Assembly: GCF_946222605.1 (NCBI RefSeq)
Contig: NZ_CAMIIE010000011.1
Span: 1-64,000, forward strand
Direction: 5' to 3'
Length of the DNA: 64,000 nucleotides
Source of the DNA: an uncultured Acidocella sp.
GTDB taxonomy: Bacteria > Pseudomonadota > Alphaproteobacteria > Acetobacterales > Acetobacteraceae
The notes under the pieces are model-generated. The model searched no databases, was not told the origin of the DNA, and saw nothing but the letters and a program-made list of their open reading frames with translations. The position numbers and the translations under genes were made by a program. Shown here one piece after another: positions 23,132-32,561 of the stretch. Numbering within the stretch: the first letter of the stretch is position 1; each line of letters begins with the position of its first letter.

Positions 23132-24877
23132 ATGGACACCAAGCGCCTCATCCTCGCCCTCGCCATATCCTTTGGCATTTTGGCGGTGTTCACCGTGGTG
23201 CAGGAGAAATTCTTCCCGCATCCCGCCCCCAACCCGGCGCAGACCGTGCAGCAGGCGAAGCAGGCCGCCGGCACAAAGCAAGCGGCGATCGAGGCCGGTG
23301 CCCCCGGCACCGCGCAAAGCGCGCCCGCCAACGGGCCGCGCCTCGCCGTCGATGCGCCGATGCTCAAAGGCAGCATCGGGCTGACCGGCGCGGTGTTCGA
23401 TGACGTGGTGCTGAAAGGCTATCACGAGACCATCGCCAAGGATTCGCCGCTGGTGCAGATCGAGGGCCGGCGCGGCGGCGACACTCCCTCCTACGCCCAG
23501 TTCGGCTGGACCGCGCCGGATGGCGTGAAGGTGCCCGATAACAGCACACTCTGGACCCCCAGCGCGCAGACGCTGACGCCGGGCAGCCCGGTCACCCTCT
23601 CCTGGGATAACGGCCAGGGCCTGACCTTCCAGCTGCTGCTGAAGATCGACGATAAATTCATGTTCACCGTCACCCAGAACGTGATCAATCACGGCGCGGC
23701 GCCGGTGAAGCTCTACCCCTGGTCGCGGGTGGTGCGCGATTACCAACCCAAGGTCGCCTCCAGCTGGGTGCTGTTCGATGGCCCGCTCGGCGTGTTCAAC
23801 GGCACGCTGAAGCAGGAAGGCTATGGCGCGCTCAAGGATGAGGGCGAGAAGAAACAGGGCGGCGTTGCCTATTCCACCTCCGGCCCCGGCGGCTGGGCCG
23901 GCATTACCGACAAATACTGGCTGACCGCCGTGGTGCCGACGCAGAGTGCGACGATGAACGCCACGATGAGCTACGCCACGGTGAGCGACGGCGATGGCGG
24001 CGCCTACCAGACCAGCTTCATCACCCAGACCCCCATCGAGGTGCCGGCCGGCGGTCAGGCGGATTTCACCAGCCATCTCTTCACCGGCGCCAAGGTGGTG
24101 AAGATCCTGGATCAGTATCAGAGCCAGTATCACATCCCGTCCTTCTACAAGGCGGTGGATTTCGGGCATCTTTATTTCCTGACCAAGCCGATCTTCTTCT
24201 GCCTGGACTGGCTGAACACGCTGACCGGCAATTTCGGTCTGGCGATCATCATCTTCACCATCGGCGTGAAGCTGCTCTTCTTCCCGCTGGCCAGCTATTC
24301 CTACCGCTCGATGGGCCGGATGAAGGCGATGCAGCCGAAGATCGCGGCGCTGAAGGAGCAGTATAAGGACGACAACACCAAGCTCCAGCAGGCGACGATG
24401 GAGTTGTACCGCTCGGAGAAGATCAACCCGGCCTCGGGCTGCCTGCCGATGGTCGTACAGATCCCGGTCTTCTTCGCGCTGTACAAGGTGATCTTCATCA
24501 CCATCGAGATGCGTCACGCGCCCTTCTTCGGCTGGCTGCATGACCTCTCCGCGCCGGACCCGACGAACATCTTCAACCTGTTCGGCCTGATCCCGTTCGA
24601 TCCGATGAGCATCAACCCGATCCTGCATGTCGGCCTGCTGCCGATCATCATGGGCGGCACGATGTATCTGCAGCAGAAGCTGAACCCGGCCCCGGCCGAT
24701 CCGGCACAGCAGAAAATGTTCCAGTTCATGCCGGTGATCTTCACCTTCATGCTGGCCCGCTCGCCGGCGGGGCTGGTGCTGTACTGGACCTGTAACAACA
24801 TTCTTTCCGTGGGGCAGCAATGGCTGATCATGCGCAGGGCGATGGCGCCGAAGCAGACGGTCCCGGCAAAGGGCTGA
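23132..24877 (+). CDS. yidC: Membrane protein insertase YidC
   Basis: A 581-residue inner-membrane insertase of the Gram-negative type. It has an N-terminal TM (about 6-23), an Ala/Pro/Gln-rich linker, the large periplasmic domain (about 70-345) and the conserved five-helix core beginning YFLTKPIFFCLDWL. The cytoplasmic loop MQPKIAALKEQYKDD and the SGCLPMVVQIPVFFALYKV helix are present. Its last 58 bases overlap the start of engB. Confidence 0.96.
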   Translation: MDTKRLILALAISFGILAVFTVVQEKFFPHPAPNPAQTVQQAKQAAGTKQAAIEAGAPGTAQSAPANGPRLAVDAPMLKGSIGLTGAVFDDVVLKGYHETIAKDSPLVQIEGRRGGDTPSYAQFGWTAPDGVKVPDNSTLWTPSAQTLTPGSPVTLSWDNGQGLTFQLLLKIDDKFMFTVTQNVINHGAAPVKLYPWSRVVRDYQPKVASSWVLFDGPLGVFNGTLKQEGYGALKDEGEKKQGGVAYSTSGPGGWAGITDKYWLTAVVPTQSATMNATMSYATVSDGDGGAYQTSFITQTPIEVPAGGQADFTSHLFTGAKVVKILDQYQSQYHIPSFYKAVDFGHLYFLTKPIFFCLDWLNTLTGNFGLAIIIFTIGVKLLFFPLASYSYRSMGRMKAMQPKIAALKEQYKDDNTKLQQATMELYRSEKINPASGCLPMVVQIPVFFALYKVIFITIEMRHAPFFGWLHDLSAPDPTNIFNLFGLIPFDPMSINPILHVGLLPIIMGGTMYLQQKLNPAPADPAQQKMFQFMPVIFTFMLARSPAGLVLYWTCNNILSVGQQWLIMRRAMAPKQTVPAKG

Positions 24878-25521
24878 ATTTCGAGACCACCGGGCCCAGC
24901 CCGGAGCAGATCGAGGCGGGGCGCAAGCTCTTCGCCTCGCCTTGCGAGTTCTTCTATGCCGCCCAGGCGCTGGACCATCTGCCAGAGCCGCGCGGCAATG
25001 AGATCGCGCTGGCGGGGCGCTCCAATGTCGGCAAATCCTCGCTGATCAACGCGATCACCGGGCGCAAGGCGCTGGCGCGGGTCTCGCACCAGCCCGGCCG
25101 CACCCGGCAGCTGAACTTCTTCGAATGTCAGGCCGGGCCGGTGGTGCTGGTCGATATGCCAGGCTACGGCTATGCCGAGGCGCCGAAGGAGATCAAGCGC
25201 GACTGGCAGGGGCTTATGCTGGATTATCTGCGCGGGCGGCCCAATCTGCGCCGGGTCTTCCTGCTGCTGGATGCGCGCGTCGAGATCAAGGTTTCGGACG
25301 AGACGGTGATGGAGCTGCTGGACCAGTCCGCGGTGCCGTTCCAGATCGTGCTGACCAAGGCCGATTCGGTGAAGCCGGCGGCGCTGAAGCGCAAACAGGA
25401 TGAGGTGCGGGCCCTGACCGCGCAGCACCCTGCCGCCCTCCCCCAGATACTCACCACGTCTAGCGCGAGCAGCATCGGCATCGAAGAGCTGCGCGCCGCC
25501 ATTGCCGAATTCGTTGAATGA
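24820..25521 (+). CDS. engB: Ribosome biogenesis GTPase EngB/YsxC
   Basis: A 233-residue GTPase needed for large ribosomal subunit assembly. G1 is GRSNVGKSS, G2 lies around RTRQLNFF, G3 is DMPGYGYA, G4 is TKAD and G5 is SSAS. A short extension of about 30 residues precedes the domain. The ATG at 24820 lies 58 bases inside yidC, and no later Met, Val or Leu (TTG) start fits before the conserved domain, so the overlap seems real. It also overlaps the first in-frame codon region before argB. Confidence 0.94.
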   Translation: MADHAQGDGAEADGPGKGLNFETTGPSPEQIEAGRKLFASPCEFFYAAQALDHLPEPRGNEIALAGRSNVGKSSLINAITGRKALARVSHQPGRTRQLNFFECQAGPVVLVDMPGYGYAEAPKEIKRDWQGLMLDYLRGRPNLRRVFLLLDARVEIKVSDETVMELLDQSAVPFQIVLTKADSVKPAALKRKQDEVRALTAQHPAALPQILTTSSASSIGIEELRAAIAEFVE

Positions 25522-25528
25522 GGACGAG

Positions 25529-26422
25529 ATGACCAGAGCAGACATCACCGACGCGACCCGCGAAGCGCATATCGTCACCAAGGTGCTGCCTTATCTGCGC
25601 CGCTATGCGGGTGCGACCATCGTGGTGAAATATGGCGGGCATGCGATGGATGGCTCGCTGGCCAACGAATTCGGCCGCGACATCGCCTTGCTCAAGCAGG
25701 TCGGCATCAATCCGGTGGTTGTGCATGGCGGCGGGCCGCAGATCAATGCGATGCTCAAGCGCCTCAACATCCAGTCCAGCTTCATCCAGGGGCTGCGGGT
25801 GACCGATGCCGCCATGGTCGAGGTGGTGGAGATGGTGCTGGCCGGCACCGTGAACAAGCAGGTGGCCGGGCTGATCAACGCCGCCGGGGCGCTGGCGGTG
25901 GGGATCTCCGGCAAGGATGGCGGGCTGATCCGCGCGCGCAAACTGCGCCGCACCTATAAGGACCCGGACAGCGCGATCGAGCAGGTGCTGGATCTGGGCT
26001 ATGTCGGCGAGCCGATGTTCATCGATACCCGGGTGATCCATGCGCTGACCGGCGCCGGGCTGATCCCGGTGATCGCCCCGGTGGGGGCGGGCGAGGATGG
26101 CCAGACCTACAATATCAACGCCGATACCGTGGCCGGCGCCATCGCCGGCGCGCTGAACGCGCAGCGTTTGCTGATGCTGACCGACGTGCCGGGGGTGCTG
26201 GATAAGAGCAAGACGCTGCTGGCGGATTTGTCGCTGACGCAGATCCGTTCGCTGATCGCCGATGGCACCATCTCCGGCGGGATGATCCCGAAGGTGGAGA
26301 CCTGCATGGAGGCGGTGACGCAGGGCGTGAAGGGGGCGACCATCCTGGACGGCACCGTGCCACATGCGTTGCTGCTGGAGCTGTTCACCGAGCATGGCAT
26401 CGGCACGATGATCCATAAATAG
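25529..26422 (+). CDS. argB: Acetylglutamate kinase
   Basis: A 297-residue enzyme phosphorylating N-acetylglutamate in arginine synthesis. Family marks: VVKYGGHAM, VVHGGGPQINAML, the arginine-sensitive-type N-terminal helix (ITKVLPYLRRYAG-like), INADTVAGAIAGAL and GGMIPKVETC. The N-terminal extension suggests feedback inhibition by arginine. The ATG at 25529 is chosen for the GAGGACGAG sequence just before it, over the TTG at 25502. It is the last gene of the cluster, with a bidirectional terminator after it. Confidence 0.95.
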   Translation: MTRADITDATREAHIVTKVLPYLRRYAGATIVVKYGGHAMDGSLANEFGRDIALLKQVGINPVVVHGGGPQINAMLKRLNIQSSFIQGLRVTDAAMVEVVEMVLAGTVNKQVAGLINAAGALAVGISGKDGGLIRARKLRRTYKDPDSAIEQVLDLGYVGEPMFIDTRVIHALTGAGLIPVIAPVGAGEDGQTYNINADTVAGAIAGALNAQRLLMLTDVPGVLDKSKTLLADLSLTQIRSLIADGTISGGMIPKVETCMEAVTQGVKGATILDGTVPHALLLELFTEHGIGTMIHK

Positions 26423-26450
26423 AGCCGCGTTTCTGAACGAAGGCCTTTGA

Positions 26451-26492
26451 AAAACCGGGGTGTTGGCGCAAGGGCGCCGGCACCCCGTTTTT
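26451..26492. terminator. Bidirectional terminator between argB and the phosphate transporter
   Basis: Arms CGGGGTG/CACCCCG (26456-26462 and 26481-26487), with an inner pairing GGCGC/GCGCC, are flanked by AAAAAC on the left and GTTTTT on the right. The T run works in both directions, suiting the two convergent genes. Confidence 0.85.
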
Positions 26493-26537
26493 GACGCGTC
26501 TCGCTGGCTTTTGTCCCCTGGAGACGATCCGGGCGGC

Positions 26538-27545
26538 TCAGAGAGTGTCCACCAGAAGATAAACCACCGCCCCCACCGCCGCCGAAGCCGGGATCGTCAC
26601 CAGCCAGGCCACCACCACCCGGCTCGCCACACTCCAGCGCACCGCCGAAGCCCGCCGCGCCGCGCCGACGCCCACCACGCAGCCCATGATGGTGTGGGTG
26701 GTGGAGACCGGCACACCCAGCGAGGACGCCGAGAACAGCATGATCGACCCGCCCGCCGAGGCGCAGAAAGCCTGGTGCTGGTCGAGCCGGGTGATCCGGC
26801 TGCCCATGGTCTGGATGATCTTCCAGCCCCCCGCCAGCGTGCCCAGCGCCATCGCGATATAGCAGCCGACCACCACCCAGCCCGGCACGTGGAAATGCGG
26901 CCCGAGCAGCCCTTGCGAGAAGAGCAGCACGGCGATGATGCCCATCGTCTTCTGCGCGTCATTGGCGCCATGGCCCACCGAATAGGCCGCCGCCGAGAGC
27001 AGATGCAGCGGCTTGAACATCGCCTCCGCCGCCCGCGCCGTCACGCGCTGGAACAGCCAGCTGGTCAGCAGCATCAGCGCCATCGAGACGACCAGCCCGA
27101 CCAGAGGCGAGATCACGATGGCCAGTACCGTCTTGTTCACCCCGCCCCAGACCACCGTATGCCAGCCCGCATGCGTCACCCCTGCCCCCAGCAGCCCGCC
27201 GATCAGCGCGTGGCTGGAGGAGGAGGGAATGCCGCGCCACCAGGTGAAGACATTCCACGCCATCGCCCCCACCAGCGCGCCGAACACCACTTGCGGGGTG
27301 ACCACATGCGCATCGACAATGCCCTTGCCGACCGTCGCCGCCACTTTCAGCCCGAAAATCCAATAGGCGGCGAAATTGAAGAAGGCGGCGAAGGCCACCG
27401 CCTGTATCGGATTGAGCAGCCTGGTGGAGACCACGGTGGCGATGGAGTTGGCGCTGTCATGCACGCCATTGACGAAATCGAACGCCAAAGCCAGCGCCAC
27501 CAGGGCGATCAGCAGCGGCAGGGCCAGCGTGGCATGCGCGATCAT
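26538..27545 (-). CDS. pit: Inorganic phosphate transporter, PiT family
   Basis: A 335-residue inner-membrane phosphate permease with the duplicated PiT signature: FDFVNGVHDSANSIATVVSTR near the N terminus and SVGHGANDAQKTMGIIA plus PVSTTHTIMG later. About ten hydrophobic helices are visible. The ATG at 27545 is used; upstream codons lie within the Nudix-DUF47 gene. It follows that gene by 7 bases, the usual DUF47-pit operon in which the DUF47 protein modulates the transporter. Confidence 0.92.
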   Translation of the reverse strand: MIAHATLALPLLIALVALALAFDFVNGVHDSANSIATVVSTRLLNPIQAVAFAAFFNFAAYWIFGLKVAATVGKGIVDAHVVTPQVVFGALVGAMAWNVFTWWRGIPSSSSHALIGGLLGAGVTHAGWHTVVWGGVNKTVLAIVISPLVGLVVSMALMLLTSWLFQRVTARAAEAMFKPLHLLSAAAYSVGHGANDAQKTMGIIAVLLFSQGLLGPHFHVPGWVVVGCYIAMALGTLAGGWKIIQTMGSRITRLDQHQAFCASAGGSIMLFSASSLGVPVSTTHTIMGCVVGVGAARRASAVRWSVASRVVVAWLVTIPASAAVGAVVYLLVDTL

Positions 27546-27552
27546 GGCGGTC

Positions 27553-28680
27553 TCAGGAATGGTCGATGACGAGGCCGTCAATCTCGTTGGCGACATCCTC
27601 GAACCGGTCCACCACCCGCTCCAGATGGCTGTAGAGCTCGCGCGCGACGATGAAGCCCATCGGGTTCGCCGCGCCATGGGTCTTGAACGCCTTCTTCAGC
27701 CCGGCGGCATGGATGTCATCCGCCTGGCCCTCGAGGCGCACCAGCCGGCCGGTCAGCTCATGCAGCCGCGCCGCATTGGCGTGGATATTGCGCAAAAGCG
27801 GCAGCGCCTCGCCCAGCAGCCGGGCGGAATCGGCGATGATCGCGCCCATATCGCGCATCTCCGGCTCGAAGGCGGAAACCTCGAACAGCGCGGTGGCCCG
27901 GGCCGTCTGCTGCATTTCGTCGATGGCATCGTCCATCGAGGAGATCAGCCCGGTGATGGCGCTGCGGTCGAACGGGGTGAGGAAGATGCGGCGCACGCTG
28001 CGCTTCACCTCGCGGGTGATGGCGTCCGCCTCCTCCTCGCGCTCATTGATCTCGCGCATATGCTGAACCATGCCCTCACCGCCCTGCAGCAGCCGCGTCA
28101 GCGCGCCACTGCCGGCCAGCAGCGTCTGGCCATGCGCCTCGAATAATTCGAAAAACTGCCCTTTCTGCGGCAGCAGCGCCTGAAACCAATGAAACATCCG
28201 CAAACCGTCCTTCAAACCCCGCAGCCGCTCCAGAAAGGCGGCGCGCTTATCCAACCCCACCAGCTCGCTGCCGCGGAAGCTGCGGATCAGCTGGCCCAGA
28301 TCCACCTCATCCACCGCCTTGGCGGCCTCGCGCAGGGGAAACCAGCGCCGCTCGCGCTCGGCGCGCTCCGGCCATTCCTCCAGCAGCCCGGTGACGGCGA
28401 GCGGGAACACATCCACATCCACGAGCAGGGAGGCGCCGGTGCGCAGCAGCTTCCGGTAGCGATAGCTGCCCAAAGCCGCCGGGCAGGCCGCGCCTTCAAT
28501 CCCGGCTTCCTCAAACGCTTCCTGGGCGGCAGCGTGGTGCGGCGGCAGACCTTTCATGCGGTTGCCCTTGGGCAGCACCCAGCGATGGGTGCGCCGGGAG
28601 GTGACGAGCATCACCTCGATCGGCGCATCCAGGGCGGTACCCGCGATACGGTAGGGGAGAGCGGCAATCTGGCGGATAAT
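27553..28680 (-). CDS. Nudix hydrolase domain fused to a DUF47 (PhoU-like) domain
   Basis: Residues up to about 140 form a Nudix domain (RTHRWVLPKG, then the box ending QEAFEEAGI; metal-binding glutamates kept, the usual Arg before them is Gln). The rest is a helical DUF47/PhoU-like domain (MFHWFQALLPQKGQFFELFEAHG to the end). It precedes pit by 7 bases, so the fusion may join nucleotide or polyphosphate-type hydrolysis with phosphate uptake control. The first ATG is at 28614, but the frame stays open to a TGA at 28738-28740 and encodes a fitting first Nudix strand, IIRQIAALPYRIAG. No ATG, GTG or TTG lies there except the GTG just before that ATG, so an ATT (28680) or ATC start is proposed. 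With the ATG the protein is 353 residues. Confidence 0.78.
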   Translation of the reverse strand: MIRQIAALPYRIAGTALDAPIEVMLVTSRRTHRWVLPKGNRMKGLPPHHAAAQEAFEEAGIEGAACPAALGSYRYRKLLRTGASLLVDVDVFPLAVTGLLEEWPERAERERRWFPLREAAKAVDEVDLGQLIRSFRGSELVGLDKRAAFLERLRGLKDGLRMFHWFQALLPQKGQFFELFEAHGQTLLAGSGALTRLLQGGEGMVQHMREINEREEEADAITREVKRSVRRIFLTPFDRSAITGLISSMDDAIDEMQQTARATALFEVSAFEPEMRDMGAIIADSARLLGEALPLLRNIHANAARLHELTGRLVRLEGQADDIHAAGLKKAFKTHGAANPMGFIVARELYSHLERVVDRFEDVANEIDGLVIDHS

Positions 28681-28767
28681 TGAACCTGTGAACGTGAAAA
28701 GACGGCGGAAAAGCGGGCTTATCCGCCCCTTCCTCTGTCACGTCAATGTCACATTTACGCGAGGCTG

Positions 28768-29958
28768 TCAGCACGCCTGCACAGGCATAGGCACATGCAC
28801 GAAACCGCTCATCAGCACCCGGGCGGAACGGCTCATCACCGCCTTGGCCACCACCCAGGCGCCGTTCTCCTGTTTCGCCCCGGCGCCGACGCGCAGGCTG
28901 CCCGAAGGATGGCCAAAGCGCACCGCCTCCCGCAAGCCGCCGCCGGCCGCCAGATTGACCAGCGTGCCCGGCACTGCCGCCGCGGTGGCGATGGCGACCG
29001 AGGCCGTGCCCATCATCGCATGATGCAGCTTGCCCATGGACATGGCGCGCACCAGCACATCGACATCCCCCGCCGCGATTTGCTTGCCGGCGGAGGAGGT
29101 ATAAGCGGCGGGCTTCGCCACCCAGGCCAGCTTGGGCGTGTGCTGGCGCGTCGCGGCCTCTTCCAGCGTTTTGATCAGCCCCATTTTCAGCGCGCCATGG
29201 GCACGGATGCTTTCCAGCTTCGCCAGCGCCGCCGCGTCGCCATTCACGTCATCCTGCAGCTCGGTGCCTTTATAGCCCAACGCCTCGGCCATCAGGAAAA
29301 TCGTCGGGATGCCGGCATTGATCATCGTCGCCTCGAAATTGCCGATGCCCGGCACCTCCAGCCTGTCGACGACATGGCCGGTCGGGAACAGCGCCCCGCC
29401 ATCGCCCTCCTCGGCGGGGTCGAGAAATTCCAGCTCGACCTCGGCGGCGGGGAAGGTTACGCCGTCCAGCTCGAAATCGCCGGTTTCCTGCACCGCGCCA
29501 TCGCGCATCTGCACATGCGCGATGATGGTCTTGCCGATATTCGCCTGCCAGATGCGGATGGTGGCGATGCCATCGCGCGGCAGCCGCGCCGGATCGACCA
29601 GCCCGTTGCTGATCGCGAACGGCCCGACAGCGGCGGAAAGATTGCCGCAATTGCCTGACCAGTCGACAAACGGCTTGTCGATGGCGACCTGGCCGAACAG
29701 GTAATCAACATCATGATCCGGCCGTGTGCTGGCACTCAGGATCACGGCTTTCGAGGTGCTGGAGGTCGCCGCCCCCATGCCGTCAATCTGCTTGCCGTAC
29801 GCATCCGGGCTGCCGATCACCCGCATCAGCAACGCATCGCGCGCCGCCCCCGGCTTTTGCGCTGATGCAGGCAAATCATGCAACCTGAAGAACACGCCTT
29901 TGGAGGTGCCGCCGCGCATATAGGTGGCGGGGATTTTGATTTGCGGTGCGAAGGCCAT
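28768..29958 (-). CDS. prpF: 2-methylaconitate cis-trans isomerase
   Basis: 396 residues of the PrpF family, which converts the AcnD product to the cis-2-methylaconitate used in the 2-methylcitrate cycle. The opening PATYMRGGTSKGVFF and the active-site segment DWSGNCGNLSAAVGPFAI, with its cysteine, are present. It ends the GntR-acnD-prpF operon, 5 bases after acnD. The cycle's lyase (prpB) and synthase (prpC) are not in the window. Confidence 0.93.
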   Translation of the reverse strand: MAFAPQIKIPATYMRGGTSKGVFFRLHDLPASAQKPGAARDALLMRVIGSPDAYGKQIDGMGAATSSTSKAVILSASTRPDHDVDYLFGQVAIDKPFVDWSGNCGNLSAAVGPFAISNGLVDPARLPRDGIATIRIWQANIGKTIIAHVQMRDGAVQETGDFELDGVTFPAAEVELEFLDPAEEGDGGALFPTGHVVDRLEVPGIGNFEATMINAGIPTIFLMAEALGYKGTELQDDVNGDAAALAKLESIRAHGALKMGLIKTLEEAATRQHTPKLAWVAKPAAYTSSAGKQIAAGDVDVLVRAMSMGKLHHAMMGTASVAIATAAAVPGTLVNLAAGGGLREAVRFGHPSGSLRVGAGAKQENGAWVVAKAVMSRSARVLMSGFVHVPMPVQAC

Positions 29959-29963
29959 GGCGT

Positions 29964-32561
29964 TTACTCCGCCGCCTGCGCGGCGCTGAGGAAATCCTCA
30001 GCAAAACGCTGCAACACCCCGCCGGCCTCGTAGATCGAGACCTCCTCGGCCGTATCCAGGCGGCAGGTGACGATCTCCTGCGAGACCGTGCCATTCTGGT
30101 GATGGATGGTGAGCATCAGCTCCGCACGCGGCCGCAACGCGCCGGTGACATCATAGGTCTCGGTGCCGTCCAGCCCCAGCGCCAGGCGCGTGCGGCCTGG
30201 TTTGAATTGCAGCGGCAGCACCCCCATGCCGATGAGATTGGTGCGATGGATGCGCTCAAACCCTTCCGCGACAATCACCTCAACGCCGGCCAGCCGCACG
30301 CCCTTGGCCGCCCAGTCGCGCGAGGAGCCCTGGCCGTAATCCGCACCGGCGATGATGATCAAAGGCTGGCCGCGCTGCATGTAGGTTTCAATCGCCTCCC
30401 ACATGCGCATGATTTTGCCTTCCGGCTCCACCCGCGCCAGCGAGCCTTTGCGCACCGCACCTTTCTCGTCGCGCACCATCTCATTCAGCAGCGTCGGGTT
30501 GGCGAAAGTGGCGCGCTGGGCGGTGAGATGATCGCCGCGATGGGTGGCGTAGGAATTGAAATCCTCCTCCGGCAGCCCCATCCGCGCCAGATACTCACCA
30601 GCCGCCGAATCCGGCAGGATGGCGTTGGAAGGTGAGAGATGATCGGTGGTGATATTATCGCCCAGGATCGCCAGCGGGCGCATATTGCGTAGACGCCGCC
30701 CCCCGGCCAGCGCCCCCTCCCAGTAAGGCGGGCGGCGAATATAGGTGCTCTGGCCACGCCATTCATAAAGCGGGCTCACCTTGCGCCGGGCCGCGCGGGT
30801 GCCGAACATCGCATCATAGACGGTACGGAACTGCTCTGGCTTCACCGAGGCCGAAACCACCGCGTCAATCTCCTCATCGCTCGGCCAGAGATCCTTCAGC
30901 CGGATCTCCTTGCCATGCGCATCATGCCCCAGCACATCGCGCTCGATATCGAAGCGGATGGTGCCGGCGATGGCGTAGGCGACGACCAAAGGCGGCGAGG
31001 CCAGGAAGGCCTGCTTGGCGTAGGGGTGAATGCGCCCATCGAAATTCCGGTTCCCCGAGAGCACCGCGGTGGCGTAGAGGTCGCGCTCGATAATCTCCTG
31101 CTGAATCGCCGGATCCAGCGCGCCGGACATGCCGTTGCAGGTGGTGCAGGCAAAGCCCACAATGCCAAAGCCGAGCTTTTCCAATTCGGCGGTCAGCCCC
31201 GCCTCATCGAGATACAGCGCCACCGCCTTCGAACCAGGGGCGAGCGAGGATTTCACCCATGGCTTGCGGGTCAGCCCGGCGCGGTTGGCATTGCGCGCCA
31301 GCAGCCCGGCGGCGATGACATTGCGCGGGTTGGAGGTGTTGGTGCAACTGGTAATGGCGGCGATGATGACGGCGCCATCCGGCATCTTGCCCGCCTCCTC
31401 CACCCAGGGGGCTGCGACGCCTCGCGCTGTAAGGTCCGAAACCGGTAGCCGCTTATGCGGGTTGGACGGCCCGGCCATGCTGCGCACCACGGAGGAGAGA
31501 TCAAAGCGCAGCACACGCTCATATTCGGCCTGCGCGAAATCATCAGCCCAAAGACCATTCGTCTTCGCGTAGGTCTCCACCAGGGCAAGCTGCGATGCCT
31601 CACGGCCGGTCAGCCGCAGATAATCGATCGTCTGCTCATCGATGGCGAACATCGCCGCCGTCGCGCCGTATTCCGGCGCCATGTTGGAGATGGTCGCACG
31701 ATCCCCGATCGTCAGGCTGCGCGCCCCCGGCCCGTAAAATTCCAGATAGGCGCCGACAACTTTCTCACGACGCAGAAACTCGGTGAGGCTGAGCACGATG
31801 TCGGTCGCGGTAATGCCCGGCTGGCGCCGCCCGCTGAGCTCGACGCCGATAATATCCGGCAGCCGCATCCAGGAGGCACGGCCCAGCATCACATTCTCAG
31901 CCTCCAGCCCGCCAACGCCTATGGCGATGACGCCCAGCGCATCCACATGCGGGGTGTGGCTATCGGTGCCGACCAGCGTATCGGGAAACGCCACGCCATC
32001 CTGGGTGTAGATCACCGGGGAGAGCCGCTCCAGATTGATCTGGTGCATGATGCCGTTGCCCGCCGGCACGACATCGATATTATCGAAAGCTTCGCGCGTC
32101 CAGTTGATGAAATGGAAGCGGTCCGCATTGCGCCGTTCTTCCACCTCACGGTTTTTCTGAAACGCGTCCTTCTCGAACCCGGCATGCTCGACCGCCAGGG
32201 AATGATCGACAATCAGCTGCACCGGCACCACCGGATTCACCTTCGCCGGATCCCCGCCTTTCTCCGCGATCGCATCGCGCAGCCCGGCCAGATCCACCAG
32301 CGCCGTCTGCCCCAGAATGTCATGGCAGACCACACGCGCCGGATACCAGGGAAAATCGATCTCACGCTTGCGTTCGATCAGCTGTTTCAGAGCCTCTTCG
32401 AGAAGCCCAGGCTCGCAGCGCCGCACCAGATTTTCCGCCAGCACCCGCGAGGTATAGGGCAATGTCGCGTAGGCGCCTGGCGCAATGGCCTCAACCGCGG
32501 CGCGCGCATCAAAATAATCCAGACCCGAGTTGCCGAGCGGTTTGCGGAATTTGCTGTTCAT
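29964..32561 (-). CDS. acnD: Fe/S-dependent 2-methylisocitrate dehydratase AcnD
   Basis: An 865-residue aconitase-family enzyme. The cluster cysteines lie in AITSCTNTSNP and FACTTCNGMSG, with the TDSHTPHVDALGVIAIGVGG loop and the swivelling C-terminal domain (GADYGQGSSRDWAAKG). The AcnD rather than AcnA identity is supported by its partner prpF. It starts with an ATGA overlap on the GntR gene. It probably works in propionyl-CoA breakdown. Confidence 0.93.
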   Translation of the reverse strand: MNSKFRKPLGNSGLDYFDARAAVEAIAPGAYATLPYTSRVLAENLVRRCEPGLLEEALKQLIERKREIDFPWYPARVVCHDILGQTALVDLAGLRDAIAEKGGDPAKVNPVVPVQLIVDHSLAVEHAGFEKDAFQKNREVEERRNADRFHFINWTREAFDNIDVVPAGNGIMHQINLERLSPVIYTQDGVAFPDTLVGTDSHTPHVDALGVIAIGVGGLEAENVMLGRASWMRLPDIIGVELSGRRQPGITATDIVLSLTEFLRREKVVGAYLEFYGPGARSLTIGDRATISNMAPEYGATAAMFAIDEQTIDYLRLTGREASQLALVETYAKTNGLWADDFAQAEYERVLRFDLSSVVRSMAGPSNPHKRLPVSDLTARGVAAPWVEEAGKMPDGAVIIAAITSCTNTSNPRNVIAAGLLARNANRAGLTRKPWVKSSLAPGSKAVALYLDEAGLTAELEKLGFGIVGFACTTCNGMSGALDPAIQQEIIERDLYATAVLSGNRNFDGRIHPYAKQAFLASPPLVVAYAIAGTIRFDIERDVLGHDAHGKEIRLKDLWPSDEEIDAVVSASVKPEQFRTVYDAMFGTRAARRKVSPLYEWRGQSTYIRRPPYWEGALAGGRRLRNMRPLAILGDNITTDHLSPSNAILPDSAAGEYLARMGLPEEDFNSYATHRGDHLTAQRATFANPTLLNEMVRDEKGAVRKGSLARVEPEGKIMRMWEAIETYMQRGQPLIIIAGADYGQGSSRDWAAKGVRLAGVEVIVAEGFERIHRTNLIGMGVLPLQFKPGRTRLALGLDGTETYDVTGALRPRAELMLTIHHQNGTVSQEIVTCRLDTAEEVSIYEAGGVLQRFAEDFLSAAQAAE

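Noticed and set aside
22997..24820. 607-codon minus-strand frame opposite yidC
   Set aside because: Antisense to a conserved yidC; His/Asp/Gln-rich with no recognisable domain.
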